DNA of 64,000 nt from Burkholderia sp. Bp8963 (GCF_003854275.1 NZ_QTQP01000018.1:1-64000), one strand, 5' to 3'; numbered from the stretch's first letter, positions 34,988-44,053 are shown. Notes: a model not told the origin generated them from the letters alone. Made by a program: numbers and translations.

Positions 34988-36304
34988 ATGTCCTTCTTTC
35001 CGACCACCGCCACGGCTCCGTTCTGCCCTTCCGAAGTCAAAGGCAGCATCACGATCGACGCCGGCGCGTCCCGCTTGGCGAAGCTGAAACGCTTCTTCGG
35101 CCCCGGCCTGCTCGTCGCGATCGGCTACATGGACCCCGGCAACTGGGCGACCGACATTCAGGCCGGCTCGCAATTCGGCTATAGCCTGCTGTGGGTCGTC
35201 GCATTCTCGAGCGTCGCCGCGATCTTCCTGCAGATGCTCGCCGCGCGTCTCGGCCTCGTCGCCGGCAAGGATCTCGCGCAAGCGAGCTACGACCGCTACG
35301 GGCCGTTCGGCCGCGCCGTCCAGTGGGTGACGGCCGAGGTGTCGATCATCGCGTGCGACATCGCCGAAGTGCTCGGCTGCGCGCTCGCGTTCAAGCTGCT
35401 GCTCGGCGTGCCGCTCGCGTGGGGGATCGTGCTGACCGCGCTCGACACGATGATCGTGCTCGGCTTGCAGGGCAAGGGCTTTCGCCAGATCGAGGCGATC
35501 GTGCTCGGACTGATCGGCACGATGGCGTTCTGCTTCGTCGCGGAGGTCGCGATGGTGCCGCCGGACTGGCACGCGGTGTTCAACGGCCTCGTGCCGGGCG
35601 ACCCGGGCCACGACCGCAAGGACGCGATCGTGCTCGCACTCGGCATCGTCGGTGCGACGATCATGCCGCACAACCTGTACCTCCATTCGTCGGTCGTGCA
35701 GACGCGGCGCGTCGTCGGCGGCGCGCGCGGAATGATCCGCGACACGCTCGCGCTCGTGCGCATCGACACCTGGGTGTCGCTGGTCGTCGCGATGCTCGTC
35801 AACGCGGCGATCCTGATCCTCGCGGGCGCCGCATTCCACGCGACCGGGCAGACCACCGTCACCGACATCGAGCAGGCGTACAAACTGATCACGCCGATCG
35901 TCGGCGGCGCGGCCGCGCTGCTGTTCGGCATCGCGCTGCTCGCGTCCGGGCAGAGCTCCACGCTGACGGGCACGATCGCCGGGCAGGTGATCATGGACGG
36001 CTTCCTGCACCTGAAGATCCCGTGCTACCAGCGCCGGCTGATCACGCGCGGGCTCGCGCTCGTGCCTGCGCTCATCGGCGTGCTGTGGCTCGGCGACAAG
36101 TCGGTTGGCCAGTTGCTCGTCTGGAGCCAGGTGCTGCTGAGCCTGCAGCTGCCGTTCGCGATGTGGCCGCTGATCCGGTCGGTCAGCGATCGCGCGACGA
36201 TGGGCGAGCATGCGATCGGCCGGCGGATGCAGGTTGCCGCGTGGGCGCTGTTCGCGGTGATCACGGGCACGAACCTGCTGCTGATCACCGGCGTCGCGGG
36301 CTGA
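34988..36304 (+). CDS. Nramp-family divalent metal transporter
   Basis: A 438-residue Nramp/MntH homologue with about 11 transmembrane helices. The metal-binding DPGN motif is at 49-52 (MDPGNWATD) and MPHN starts at M226 (IMPHNLYLHSSVVQTR), with the usual QSSTLTGTIAGQVIMDGFL segment later. It would import Mn2+, Fe2+ or related ions with protons. It is a single gene without an identifiable MntR or Fur site in its 134-bp upstream gap. Confidence 0.92.
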   Translation: MSFFPTTATAPFCPSEVKGSITIDAGASRLAKLKRFFGPGLLVAIGYMDPGNWATDIQAGSQFGYSLLWVVAFSSVAAIFLQMLAARLGLVAGKDLAQASYDRYGPFGRAVQWVTAEVSIIACDIAEVLGCALAFKLLLGVPLAWGIVLTALDTMIVLGLQGKGFRQIEAIVLGLIGTMAFCFVAEVAMVPPDWHAVFNGLVPGDPGHDRKDAIVLALGIVGATIMPHNLYLHSSVVQTRRVVGGARGMIRDTLALVRIDTWVSLVVAMLVNAAILILAGAAFHATGQTTVTDIEQAYKLITPIVGGAAALLFGIALLASGQSSTLTGTIAGQVIMDGFLHLKIPCYQRRLITRGLALVPALIGVLWLGDKSVGQLLVWSQVLLSLQLPFAMWPLIRSVSDRATMGEHAIGRRMQVAAWALFAVITGTNLLLITGVAG

Positions 36305-36437
36305 CGCCAGGGCGCTGCATCGCGTACGCTGCGTGACAGTCGAACGCGCCGACCGGCATGGCCGTCTCGATATACTCGTGAACCGCGCGGCGGCGAACCC
36401 GTCTTGCGGCGTCGAATCATGATCGGGAGTGGGACAG

Positions 36438-37226
36438 ATGACAGCGGTTTCTTCGCGCCTTGCAGGCAAGTGCGCATATATCACCGGCGCAGCGGGCGGC
36501 CTCGGCCGCGCCATCGCGCGCCGCATGGTCGAGCAGGGCGCGCGGGTGTTCGTGACGGACGTCGTCGATGCAACTGTGCTCGACGCGATCGCGCAGGCGC
36601 TCAATGCCGGCCGCGATGCGCCGGTCGCGTTCGCCGCGACCCAGGACGTGCGCGACGAAGCGCGCTGGCAGGCGTTGCTCGCGCAGGCGAACGACGCGAT
36701 GGGCGGCCTGTCGGTGCTCGTCAACAACGCGGGCGTCGGCTCGATCGGCTCGCTCGACCAGCTCGAGCTGAACGAATGGCGGCGCGTGATGGAGATCAAC
36801 GTCGAGAGCATCGTGCTCGGCTGCAAGTACGCGTTGCCGTATCTGAGCGCGAGCCGGCCCGCGTCGATCATCAACATCTCGTCGGTCGCCGCGTTCAAGG
36901 TCGAACCCGAGTTCACCGCGTACAACGTGTCGAAGGCGGCGGTCGCGTCGCTGACCAAATCGGTCGCGATCGACTGCGCGCGCCGCGAGCTCGACGTGCG
37001 CTGCAATTCGATCCATCCGGCGTTCATCCGCACAGGCATCGTCGAGCCGCTGTTCCGGCAGCTCGGCGAGCGCGACGCGACGCGCAAGCTCGCGCGCGGC
37101 ATTCCGATGCGGCGCCTCGGCGAGCCGGACGACGTCGCGCATGCGGCCGTGTATCTCGCGTCCGACGAGAGCCGCTTCGTCACGGCCGCCGAGCTCGTGA
37201 TCGACGGCGGCATGTGCGCGGTCTGA
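36438..37226 (+). CDS. Short-chain dehydrogenase/reductase
   Basis: A 262-residue classical SDR. The cofactor motif is TGAAGGLG near residue 17, the NNAG motif is present in [10 protein letters not shown], the catalytic Ser is in NISSVAAF, the Tyr-Lys pair is YNVSK, and the C-terminus [11 protein letters not shown] is typical. It is NAD(P)-dependent; substrate unknown. The start at 36438 has GGAG about 9 bases upstream and is preferred over the GTG at 36429. The gene is monocistronic. Confidence 0.9.
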   Translation: MTAVSSRLAGKCAYITGAAGGLGRAIARRMVEQGARVFVTDVVDATVLDAIAQALNAGRDAPVAFAATQDVRDEARWQALLAQANDAMGGLSVLVNNAGVGSIGSLDQLELNEWRRVMEINVESIVLGCKYALPYLSASRPASIINISSVAAFKVEPEFTAYNVSKAAVASLTKSVAIDCARRELDVRCNSIHPAFIRTGIVEPLFRQLGERDATRKLARGIPMRRLGEPDDVAHAAVYLASDESRFVTAAELVIDGGMCAV

Positions 37227-37521
37227 CGCGCACCTTTCATACGAACCTGCACGGGCGCGCACGCGTCGCGCCCGATCCGGCCACCACGGACGAGCACATC
37301 GTGTCCGCGCTGCGTGGCGCGTGCATGCGTTCGCGCAAGGGTGGCGAAGCGTTATATCGGGCCGGGGTTCGGGCCGGGGTCGTCCGATAGTTCGAATTTC
37401 AGTTTCGGACTTGTCCCATATCTTGTTCAGACACGTCCCCCTAAAGTGGTCGCCAACATGAGGCGGCTTGACGCGAGCGTCAGGTCGCCAGTTTCAAATG
37501 GTTGGCGCTACGGGGGAGCAG

Positions 37522-37871
37522 ATGCGGACGTATCGGCAATGGAAATCGACGGCAATCACGTGCGCAACGGATACGGCGCAACGCAATGACGCGTGCCGGA
37601 CGTGGCACGCGATGCTGGCCGGGGTGTGCATCGCGCTCGGCGCGTCGGGCGCATGCGCGGCGGAACGGCATGCATCGGGCGGGCTGGTGCGGTTCTCGGG
37701 GGCGCTCGTCGAGAGCAATACGACGTGACGCTTGCGGTGCCGTCCGTCGAGGTCATGCCGCCGCGGCCGGACGGCGCTTATCGCGTCGGCCCGCATGGCG
37801 GCACGATGACGGTCGCGGCAGCGGATGCCGAGTCGGCCGATCCGGTCGTGATGAAGATCCGCCATCCGTGA
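37522..37871 (+). pseudogene. Frameshifted small pilin-like secreted protein
   Basis: A frame with a GGGGGAG ribosome site starts at 37522 and encodes a signal peptide-like stretch (WHAMLAGVCIALGASGACAAERH) followed by GGLVRFSGALVES, which looks like the first strand of type-1 fimbrial subunits. It then stops at 37728. A second frame continues from about 37719 as YDVTLAVPSVEVMPPRPDGAYRVGPHGGTMTVAAADAESADPVVMKI to 37871. Both parts read as one beta-rich exported protein, so a single-base lesion near 37715-37722 is likely. Alternatively the short first product is genuine. Confidence 0.5.
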
Positions 37872-37921
37872 CGGGCAGCGCGTGACGTGTCACGCGCCGG
37901 GCTGGCAGCGCGGCCCATCCG

Positions 37922-38974
37922 TCACTCGCCCTGTTCGGCGCGCGCGAAGATGTCCCAGCTTGCCATGAACAGCGCGGCAATCAGCGGCCCGATCACGAAG
38001 CCGTTGATGCCGAACAGCGCCATCCCGCCGAGCGTCGACAGCAGCACGACCCAGTCGGGCATCTTGGTGTCCTTGCCGACGAGGATCGGCCGCAGCAGGT
38101 TGTCGACGAGCCCGATCACGCCGCCGCAGAACGCGACGAGGATCACGCATTTCCAGATCTCGTCGATCATCAGGAAATAGATGGCGGCCGGCACCCAGAC
38201 GAGGCCCGCGCCGATCGCGGGCAGCAGCGACAGGAACGCCATCAGCGCGCTCCACAGCACGACGCCCTCGATCCCGAGAATCCAGAAGATCAGCCCGCCG
38301 AGCGCGCCCTGCACGAGCGCGACCGCGATATTGCCCTTCACGGTCGCGCGCACGACCGTCGTGAACTTCGACAGCAACAGCTGCTTGTGCTCGTCGTCGA
38401 GCGGCAGCGCCCGGCGCACGCGGCGGCCGATCTCGCCGCCGTCGCGCAGCAGGAAGAACACCATGTACAGCATCACGCCGAAGCTGATCACGAACTGGAA
38501 CGTGTTCTGGCCGATGACGAGCGCCTGGGCCGCGACGAACTGGCTGATCTGCGCGGCGCCGTCGGTGAGCTTCCTCTGGATGCCGGTGAGGTTGGTCATC
38601 CCGTATTTCGCGAGCAGCCGCTGGATCGACGTCGGCAGCGCATGGATGATGTCCTGGTAGTACTGCGTATAGTTCGGCTGCGCGGTCTTGATCTCCTGGT
38701 AGACGTACGCGATTTCCTGCACGAGCGTCGCGGTGACGAACACGAGCGGCAGGATCACGATCAGGATGATCAGGGTCAACGTCACGAGTGCGGCGAGATT
38801 GCGCCGCTTGCCGAAGCGGGCGGCGAGCCAGCGCTGCACCGGCTGGAACAGGATCGCCAGAATGGTGCCCCAGAAGACCGCGCCGAAGAACGGTGTGAGA
38901 ATCCAGCAGAGTCCGACGGTGACGAAGAACAGCAGCAGATAGAAGAATTTTTGGTGGTCGTTTCCGCTATCCAT
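37922..38974 (-). CDS. AI-2E family (PerM/TqsA-like) permease
   Basis: A 350-residue inner-membrane protein with the 7-8 helix pattern of the AI-2E exporter-like family: a hydrophobic N-terminus (LLLFFVTVGLCWILTPFFGAVFWGTILAILFQPVQRWLA), a long periplasmic helix region, and the conserved GGLIFWILGIEGVVLWSALMAFLSLLPAIGAGLVWVP and LRPILVGKDTKMPDWVVLLSTLGGMALFGINGFVIGPLIAALF blocks. Family members export autoinducer-2 or act as Na+/H+ antiporters; the role here is unknown. It is monocistronic. Confidence 0.87.
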   Translation of the reverse strand: MDSGNDHQKFFYLLLFFVTVGLCWILTPFFGAVFWGTILAILFQPVQRWLAARFGKRRNLAALVTLTLIILIVILPLVFVTATLVQEIAYVYQEIKTAQPNYTQYYQDIIHALPTSIQRLLAKYGMTNLTGIQRKLTDGAAQISQFVAAQALVIGQNTFQFVISFGVMLYMVFFLLRDGGEIGRRVRRALPLDDEHKQLLLSKFTTVVRATVKGNIAVALVQGALGGLIFWILGIEGVVLWSALMAFLSLLPAIGAGLVWVPAAIYFLMIDEIWKCVILVAFCGGVIGLVDNLLRPILVGKDTKMPDWVVLLSTLGGMALFGINGFVIGPLIAALFMASWDIFARAEQGE

Positions 38975-39089
38975 GATGGCATTCGCGTGAGGGTGAAGTC
39001 TGAAGGCCCGGCGCGTGTCCGGGACGGCCCGAACCGGAGTATGCCCGCAAAGACGCCGGCGTCATAGGTGCGGCCGCGGTGCACAGACG

Positions 39090-39115
39090 AAAACGCCGCG
39101 GCCGAAGCCGCGGCG
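39090..39115 (-). terminator. Intrinsic terminator after SYLF lipoprotein gene
   Basis: A 9-bp stem CGCCGCGGC/GCCGCGGCG with a 4-base loop is followed on the minus strand by TTTT, 36 bp beyond the stop of the minus-strand gene ending at 39151. Confidence 0.75.
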
Positions 39116-39150
39116 GTGCAGGAGAGATGCGGCGGCGCCGCGCCGCATCG

Positions 39151-39735
39151 TCAGATGTTGAGTTTCGAGACCTTGGTGCCGTTCACCGACAGGTCGCCCA
39201 TCAGGCCGGCGTTGGTCAGCACCAGCACTTCGACCGGCGCGGTGGCCGTGGTCGTGTCGACCGCGCCGTTCGCGCCGACCTTGACGACCGCGACCGACGC
39301 GTCGGCGCCGGCCGACCAGCCTTCGGACTTGCGGAACGTGTCGAGCGAATCCTGCGTCATGAACAGGAACACGACCGCCTTCGATTGCGCGCCGGCCTGC
39401 AGGCCGACTGACAGCGACGACGTGTTGTAGTAGCCGACCGTCGCGCCGCCGACGCGCAGCGAGCCGTTGCCGGTCTGGCCGCCGACGATGAAGCCGGCTT
39501 GCAGCACGCTCGGGAACACGAGGACGCCGCGCGATTTCGCGACGAGTTCACGCGATCCCGGCACCGTCGAATAGAGGCGTGACAGCGTCGCATTCACGCT
39601 CGCATCGATCGATTCGCGTTTCGATGCGCTCGCGGCAGGGGGCGGATTCTTGTCGGGCGTGGTGGTACAGCCGGCGAGGGCGAGACTGCCGAGCACGACA
39701 GCCGCCGCGGCTTTCATCACGAGAGTCTTTTGCAT
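39151..39735 (-). CDS. SYLF (YSC84-like) domain lipoprotein
   Basis: A 194-residue exported lipoprotein: signal peptide with lipobox LAGC (Cys23), then a YSC84/SYLF domain (SRLYSTVPGSRELVAKSRGVLVFPSVLQAGFIVGGQTGNGSLRVGG... ending VLVLTNAGLMGDLSVNGTKVSKL) known in other proteins for lipid binding. The start at 39735 has AAGGAGA 6 bases upstream. The next gene on the same strand, a DUF883 membrane protein, lies 50 bp upstream, so the two may be co-transcribed as a cell-envelope pair. Confidence 0.88.
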   Translation of the reverse strand: MQKTLVMKAAAAVVLGSLALAGCTTTPDKNPPPAASASKRESIDASVNATLSRLYSTVPGSRELVAKSRGVLVFPSVLQAGFIVGGQTGNGSLRVGGATVGYYNTSSLSVGLQAGAQSKAVVFLFMTQDSLDTFRKSEGWSAGADASVAVVKVGANGAVDTTTATAPVEVLVLTNAGLMGDLSVNGTKVSKLNI

Positions 39736-39785
39736 GCTTGTTCTCCTTCGTTTCGGGTTGAGGGCGGCACCAGAGCCGGCCAATA

Positions 39786-40172
39786 TCAACGGCGAGCAAG
39801 GAGCAGGCCCGCCACGAACGCGAGGCCGGCGATGACGCCCGCGGTCTGCCACGGGTTGTCGTGCACGACCTGCGACACGCGCTCGGCGGAATCGCGCAGC
39901 CGGGCGACCGCGGAATTCGACGCGGCATCGAGGGTGCTGCGCGCCTCGTCGAGACGCGACTGCACGCGCTTGCGCAACGCGGCGATGTCGCCGTCGCCAT
40001 CGTTCTTCAGCAGATCGTCGAGCTCGTCGACGAGCTCGCGCAGATCGTCCTTCACGTCCGCATGCAGATCGCGCGCGGCGGCGCGCGTGCTGCGTCCCAT
40101 ACGGCGGCCGGTGCGACGGATGTCCGACAGTCCGCGGTCCAGCTTGTGTTCGATCGAGTCGGTGAACGCCAT
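39786..40172 (-). CDS. DUF883 (YqjD/ElaB-like) membrane-anchored protein
   Basis: A 128-residue protein: a long amphipathic helical region (residues about 20-95, DLHADVKDDLRELVDELDDLLKNDGDGDIAALRKRVQSRLDEAR) followed by VVHDNPWQTAGVIAGLAFVAGLLLARR, the C-terminal membrane anchor typical of DUF883/ElaB/YqjD proteins, which bind ribosomes in E. coli. The start at 40172 is chosen because AGGAGG lies 9 bases upstream; an ATG at 40181 directly abuts that site and is too close. It is upstream of the SYLF gene. Confidence 0.85.
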   Translation of the reverse strand: MAFTDSIEHKLDRGLSDIRRTGRRMGRSTRAAARDLHADVKDDLRELVDELDDLLKNDGDGDIAALRKRVQSRLDEARSTLDAASNSAVARLRDSAERVSQVVHDNPWQTAGVIAGLAFVAGLLLARR

Positions 40173-40296
40173 GGTGATCATCCTCCTTTGATCCGAGCAA
40201 ATTGAAGATAAGAAGAATCGCTGCAATCTGTGTGATTCTTTCAATGCGGGGGAGTTTCGAGACAATTTTTCAAATCATCGGTGCAATGCGCGGAGA

Positions 40297-40334
40297 GCCC
40301 CGCCAGGCTTGACGCAGCGGGGCGAGATTTTTTT
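40297..40334 (+). terminator. Orphan intrinsic terminator on the plus strand
   Basis: GCCCCGC (40297-40303) pairs with GCGGGGC (40317-40323) and is followed, after GAGA, by a run of seven or more T (40328-40334). No plus-strand gene ends here; the 354-bp gap (40173-40526) lies between two minus-strand genes. It may end a small RNA transcribed from the start of the gap, or be fortuitous. Nothing else is recognised in the gap. Confidence 0.45.
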
Positions 40335-40526
40335 CGCCGCGCGCGCGGGCTTTGCGCCGATGGTTTGCGCGGCGCGCGGCTCGCGTTCGCCGACCAGGTA
40401 AAAATGATTCGAATTGTAAGGTGGGCTGGTAAATTTCGCCGTCCCGATGACGGGCGGCTGTGCCGGACGAGCGTGATGACGCGAGCGGGCTCACGCGGCC
40501 GTTCGCGCCTGATCATGCGCGCCCGA

Positions 40527-42470
40527 TCATGCGCGGCCGCGCGTGCGCCGCACGGCGACGCCGATGCCGGCCGCCGACAGCGCAAGCAACAGCCACGTAT
40601 CGGCGGCGCCCGCGCTCGTCGAGCCGGCGCCCGATCCGCCGGACGTACTGTGGTTCAGGACCGGCGACGTGTCGCGATCGGCGAGCGCGAGATCGATCAC
40701 CACCGGATCGTGGTCGGACGCACGGTACGAATCCGGCGCGTAGTAGCTCGATTGCTGCGCGGGTGTCTTGTAATCCAGCGTGTACTGCAGCGCGACGGGT
40801 TCGTCGGCGTTGATGTGCCAGTCATGCACGGCCTTCACGCGCGCGGCGAGCGCGGCTGTCGCGAGCGCGTGGTCGAGGTAGCCCGCTTCGCCGCCGTAAA
40901 CGTAGCTGTACGCATCGTCGCCGAGAAAGCGCGTGGCGAGATTCACGAAGCCGCGCGTTTCGAGCGCGCGGATCGGGTCCTCCTTCGCGTAGCTGTTCAG
41001 GTCGCCGATCAGCAGCACGCCGTCGGCTGCCGCGCCGGTCGGCGTACCCGCGAGCCAGTCGGCGACGCGCTCGGCCGCACGCGTGCGGGTCGCGTTCCAG
41101 CAGCCCTGGCCGTCCGCCTGGTCGAGGTCCGCACCCGTCGCGTTTGGACAGTTCTTCGATTTCAGGTGATTGACCGCGACCGTGACGGCGCGGCTGCCGC
41201 CGATGCGCCGGAACGTCTGCGCGAGCGGCTGCCGATTCAGGTTGTCGATCTCGAGCGTCGCCGCGCGGCCGGTCGGCTCGACCGTGCGGCTGTCGTACAG
41301 CAGCGCCACCGAGATCGCGTCGCCGCCGAGCCGCGGCGTGCCCGGCTCGACCACGCGCCAGTGCTCGCCGAGCTGCGCTGCGAGACGCCGCACCGCGCTC
41401 GCGCCGCCGTAGCCGTTGTTCGCGATTTCCATCAGGCCGATCACGTCGGCGCGCATCGCGCGCAGTGCCGCGACGATCTTCGGCTCCTGCCGCGCGAATT
41501 CGGCGGGCGTTTTCGCGCCGCGGTTGTCGGGCGCGTCGAAGCCGCCACCGCGACCGTCGCCGTTGAAGTAATTCTGCACGTTGAACGACGCGACCCGGAT
41601 GTCGGCATCGGCGTGACGCGCGGGCGCGTCGGTGCGCGGGTTCGCCGCCGCGTCGAACGTGGGTGCCGCCTTGCCCGGCACCGGCTGCAACCGCCACGCG
41701 TTGTAGCGCATCTCGAGCACGCCTTCGACGCCGCGCACCGTATAGCCCGCGCGCAGCGTGTTCGCGGCGCTCAGCGCGGGCGGCGGGTAGCGCACCGTGG
41801 CGGGGTTCTGCTTGTACGAGCCGTCGTCGAGGACGATCCGGTTGCGCGCATTCGCGTCCGCCTGCACGGTGGCCTGTGCCGGTGTGACGACATGTGTCGG
41901 CGTGCGCAGCCGGCCGTTGCTGAGCACGATGCTGCCGTAGCGGCCGAGTTCGTATGTGTCGCTGACCGTCAGCGTCTGCGGCAGCCGCACCAGCATGCCC
42001 TCGTATGCGGCGAATGCCGACGTGGCCGCGACGGGCAGCGTCAGCGTGGCCGGCGTGACCGTTTGTTCGCGCGCGCAGACCGCGATGCCGCCCGACATCG
42101 TGAGCTGCGTCTGGCCGAACTTCTCCTCGACCTTGCCGGTCACGTGGACGAGATCGCCGGCCGTCGCGCGTGTTTTCGGCGCATAGACGAACAGGCCTTC
42201 CGAGACGCCCGGCTGGTGGCGGCGCTGCGCGTCGGCCTGCTGAACGAAGAACCCGCCGAAACCGTCGGTGTCGCCGAAATCCGGCGTGACGACCGCTTCG
42301 ATCGATGTTGTCTGTCCGACCAGCGGCGATGGGCCGGCGCTGCCCTGGATATCGGCGATGGGCGTCGCCGCACCGCCGCAGGCGGCACTGACGGGCAACG
42401 CGGCGACGGCAACGGGGGCCGAAACGGCCAGGGACGAGGCAAGGGCGAACGATGGCAGCGTATGGCGCAT
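40527..42470 (-). CDS. ExeM/NucH-family extracellular endonuclease with C-terminal sorting signal
   Basis: About 647 residues. A signal peptide (MRHTLPSFALASSLAVSAPVAVA) is followed by a YhcR-type OB-fold domain (VGQTTSIEAVVTPDFGDTDGFGGFFVQQ... VTGKVEEKFGQTQL). The endonuclease/exonuclease/phosphatase domain has VASFNVQNYF, DVIGLMEI, VNHLKSKNC, LLIGDLNSY and SDHDPVVIDL, so all metal and catalytic motifs are present. The last 45 residues (SGGSGAG..., TWLLLALSAAGIGVAV, RRTRGRA) form a glycine patch, membrane helix and arginine cluster like GlyGly-CTERM tails. Secreted DNase activity is expected, with the tail removed by the adjacent rhombosortase. Confidence 0.88.
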   Translation of the reverse strand: MRHTLPSFALASSLAVSAPVAVAALPVSAACGGAATPIADIQGSAGPSPLVGQTTSIEAVVTPDFGDTDGFGGFFVQQADAQRRHQPGVSEGLFVYAPKTRATAGDLVHVTGKVEEKFGQTQLTMSGGIAVCAREQTVTPATLTLPVAATSAFAAYEGMLVRLPQTLTVSDTYELGRYGSIVLSNGRLRTPTHVVTPAQATVQADANARNRIVLDDGSYKQNPATVRYPPPALSAANTLRAGYTVRGVEGVLEMRYNAWRLQPVPGKAAPTFDAAANPRTDAPARHADADIRVASFNVQNYFNGDGRGGGFDAPDNRGAKTPAEFARQEPKIVAALRAMRADVIGLMEIANNGYGGASAVRRLAAQLGEHWRVVEPGTPRLGGDAISVALLYDSRTVEPTGRAATLEIDNLNRQPLAQTFRRIGGSRAVTVAVNHLKSKNCPNATGADLDQADGQGCWNATRTRAAERVADWLAGTPTGAAADGVLLIGDLNSYAKEDPIRALETRGFVNLATRFLGDDAYSYVYGGEAGYLDHALATAALAARVKAVHDWHINADEPVALQYTLDYKTPAQQSSYYAPDSYRASDHDPVVIDLALADRDTSPVLNHSTSGGSGAGSTSAGAADTWLLLALSAAGIGVAVRRTRGRA

Positions 42471-42720
42471 GGGGCGATCCGTATGTCGGAAGGGGTGAAA
42501 GGTTGGTATCGCATGGTGACAGCAAGATGTAATGAAGTGGCGGGAACAGGCCGTTCGGCCAGTGCCGGTTGGCCAGAGATGGCGCGATTGCCCGCGGGAT
42601 GCCGCAATATCACTGCGTGCAGCGGCCGCACGACACATCGAAATCCGCACCGTGCGGGTTGATCGACGCCCGTGCGGCTGTTCGTTTCCGCGAGAACTCG
42701 ATGAAGTGACCAATACCCGA

Positions 42721-42786
42721 CCGATGCCTATGCCTATGCCTATGCCGATGCCTACGCCTACGCCGATGCCGATGCCGATGCCGATG
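42721..42786. repeat. Eleven-copy hexamer tandem repeat CCKAYG
   Basis: Eleven consecutive hexamers (CCGATG, CCTATG or CCTACG) span 42721-42786. In the rhombosortase frame they encode a Met-Pro/Thr-Pro ladder and supply nine in-frame ATG codons. The six-base unit keeps the frame, so copy-number change would alter the N-terminus or start choice rather than switch the gene off. On the other strand it lies upstream of the nuclease gene. Confidence 0.9.
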
Positions 42787-43434
42787 CCACCACCATCGCG
42801 TTCCCGCACGGCAACGTCATTTCGCAATGACACGAGGCTCGATCCCGGCTGGCTCGCCGTGTGCGTGGCCGTGGTCGGCCTGCAGTGCCTGCCCGCGTCG
42901 ATCGCAGCGGCGCTCGTCTACGACCGCGCGGCGATCGCGGCCGGGCAGGCGTGGCGAGTTGCAACCGGCCATTTCGTGCATCTCGGCTGGGCGCACGCGT
43001 GGCTCAACGTCGCGTGCCTGGCCGCATGCGCATGGCTGGCCGGACGCGACGCGGGTGGCCTGCGCACGATCTTCACGCTCGCCTGCGGCACGGGCGCGCT
43101 GTTGTGGTTCGGCGCGCCGCAGGTCGAGCGTTATGCGGGCCTGTCAGGTGTCGTCTATGGCGCGCTCGCGTATGTGCTGGGCGCCGTTGCGGGCCGCCGG
43201 ATGCCTGCGTGGCTCGCGGCCGGCGCGCTTGCGATGCTTGAGGTCCGGGTCGGCTGGCAATGCCTGTACGGCGTGCCGGCTGAGGAAACGGCGTGGCTCG
43301 GCGGGCCGGTCGCACCGGCGGGGCATGCGGCGGGGCTGATCGCGGGCGTCGCATGGGCGGGCGTGACCGCGTGCCACGCGCGTCGGCGCCGTGTGCGATC
43401 GCTTGGACCGTTACGCACCACCGGCTCAAAATAG
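42724..43434 (+). CDS. Rhombosortase (rhomboid-like intramembrane protease)
   Basis: Up to 236 residues with about six hydrophobic helices. The rhomboid catalytic dyad is visible as S141 in GLSGVVYG and H201 in GHAAGLIAG (numbered from 42724), and GQAWRVATGHFVHLGWAHAWLN matches the family N-terminal region. It is divergent from a nuclease that has a GlyGly-CTERM-like tail, the normal substrate class of rhombosortases, so a dedicated pair is likely. The exact start is unclear: nine ATGs in the hexamer repeat are in frame (42724 to 42784), no good ribosome site is seen, and the frame is open upstream to 42532. Confidence 0.8.
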   Translation: MPMPMPMPMPTPTPMPMPMPMPPPSRSRTATSFRNDTRLDPGWLAVCVAVVGLQCLPASIAAALVYDRAAIAAGQAWRVATGHFVHLGWAHAWLNVACLAACAWLAGRDAGGLRTIFTLACGTGALLWFGAPQVERYAGLSGVVYGALAYVLGAVAGRRMPAWLAAGALAMLEVRVGWQCLYGVPAEETAWLGGPVAPAGHAAGLIAGVAWAGVTACHARRRRVRSLGPLRTTGSK

Positions 43435-43575
43435 CGGTCGTCTGCGGCGCTCCATGCTCTACGACCCGCAACCCGCAAACACGAAGCACGCACCGCAACG
43501 AAACATCGAGACCAACTGGTGGTCCGCGCTCCGGCCCCGGCCGGCCGGACTGCCATACCTTCCGAGGAGAGCTTC

Positions 43576-43929
43576 ATGGCTTACATGCTGTTGATTGTCG
43601 AACCGACCGACCAGCGCGCCGAACGCACGCTCGCCGACGGGCAAGCGCTCTATGCGCGGATGCAGGACTTCGCGGAAGGCCTGAAGGCGCGTGGCGTGCT
43701 GCGCGCGGTCGAGTCGCTCGAGCGGACGGACCGCGCGACGCGCGTGCAGGTGCGCGACGGCGAGACGCGGCTCATCGACGGGCCGTTCGCGGAGGCGAAG
43801 GAGATGGTCGGCGGCTTCTTCCTCGTCGACGTCGACACGCACGCGGAAGCGCTCGATATCGCGCGCCAGTGCCCGGCCGCACAGTGGTGCACGGTCGAGG
43901 TGCGCGCGGTCGGTCCGTGCTTCCTCTGA
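43576..43929 (+). CDS. YciI-like DGPF-domain protein
   Basis: A 117-residue DGPF/YCII domain protein (MAYMLLIVEPTDQRAERT..., with the RLIDGPFAEAKEMVGGFFLVDVDTHAEALDIARQCP signature). GAGGAGA lies 5 bases before the start. It is the first gene of a group of two DGPF proteins, a glyoxalase remnant and an ECF42 sigma factor. DGPF genes are the conserved neighbours and probable targets of ECF42 sigma factors. The catalytic role is unknown. Confidence 0.87.
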   Translation: MAYMLLIVEPTDQRAERTLADGQALYARMQDFAEGLKARGVLRAVESLERTDRATRVQVRDGETRLIDGPFAEAKEMVGGFFLVDVDTHAEALDIARQCPAAQWCTVEVRAVGPCFL

Positions 43930-44006
43930 TCGCCGTATCCGGGTATTTACCCTGATTCGTCGTGCCACGCGTCGATCCGGAAGTGACTCGCGCGTCGTCT
44001 GGATAC

Positions 44007-44026
44007 GGCGCCGGTGGGCCGGCGCC
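44007..44026. repeat. Perfect 8-bp stem between the two DGPF genes
   Basis: GGCGCCGG, a TGGG loop and CCGGCGCC form a strong hairpin 27 bases before the second DGPF start codon. No T-tract follows, so mRNA processing or attenuation is as likely as termination. Confidence 0.5.
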
Positions 44027-44053
44027 ACCGACAACTGAAACCAGGAGCGAACG

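Noticed and set aside
34130-37297. A 1055-codon open frame on the minus strand opposite the AraC, Nramp and SDR genes
   Set aside because: Low-complexity composition and full overlap with three recognised genes; a GC-bias artefact.
42721-42786. Hexamer repeat as a phase-variation on/off switch or CRISPR
   Set aside because: A six-base unit cannot shift the frame, and the units are contiguous without spacers.
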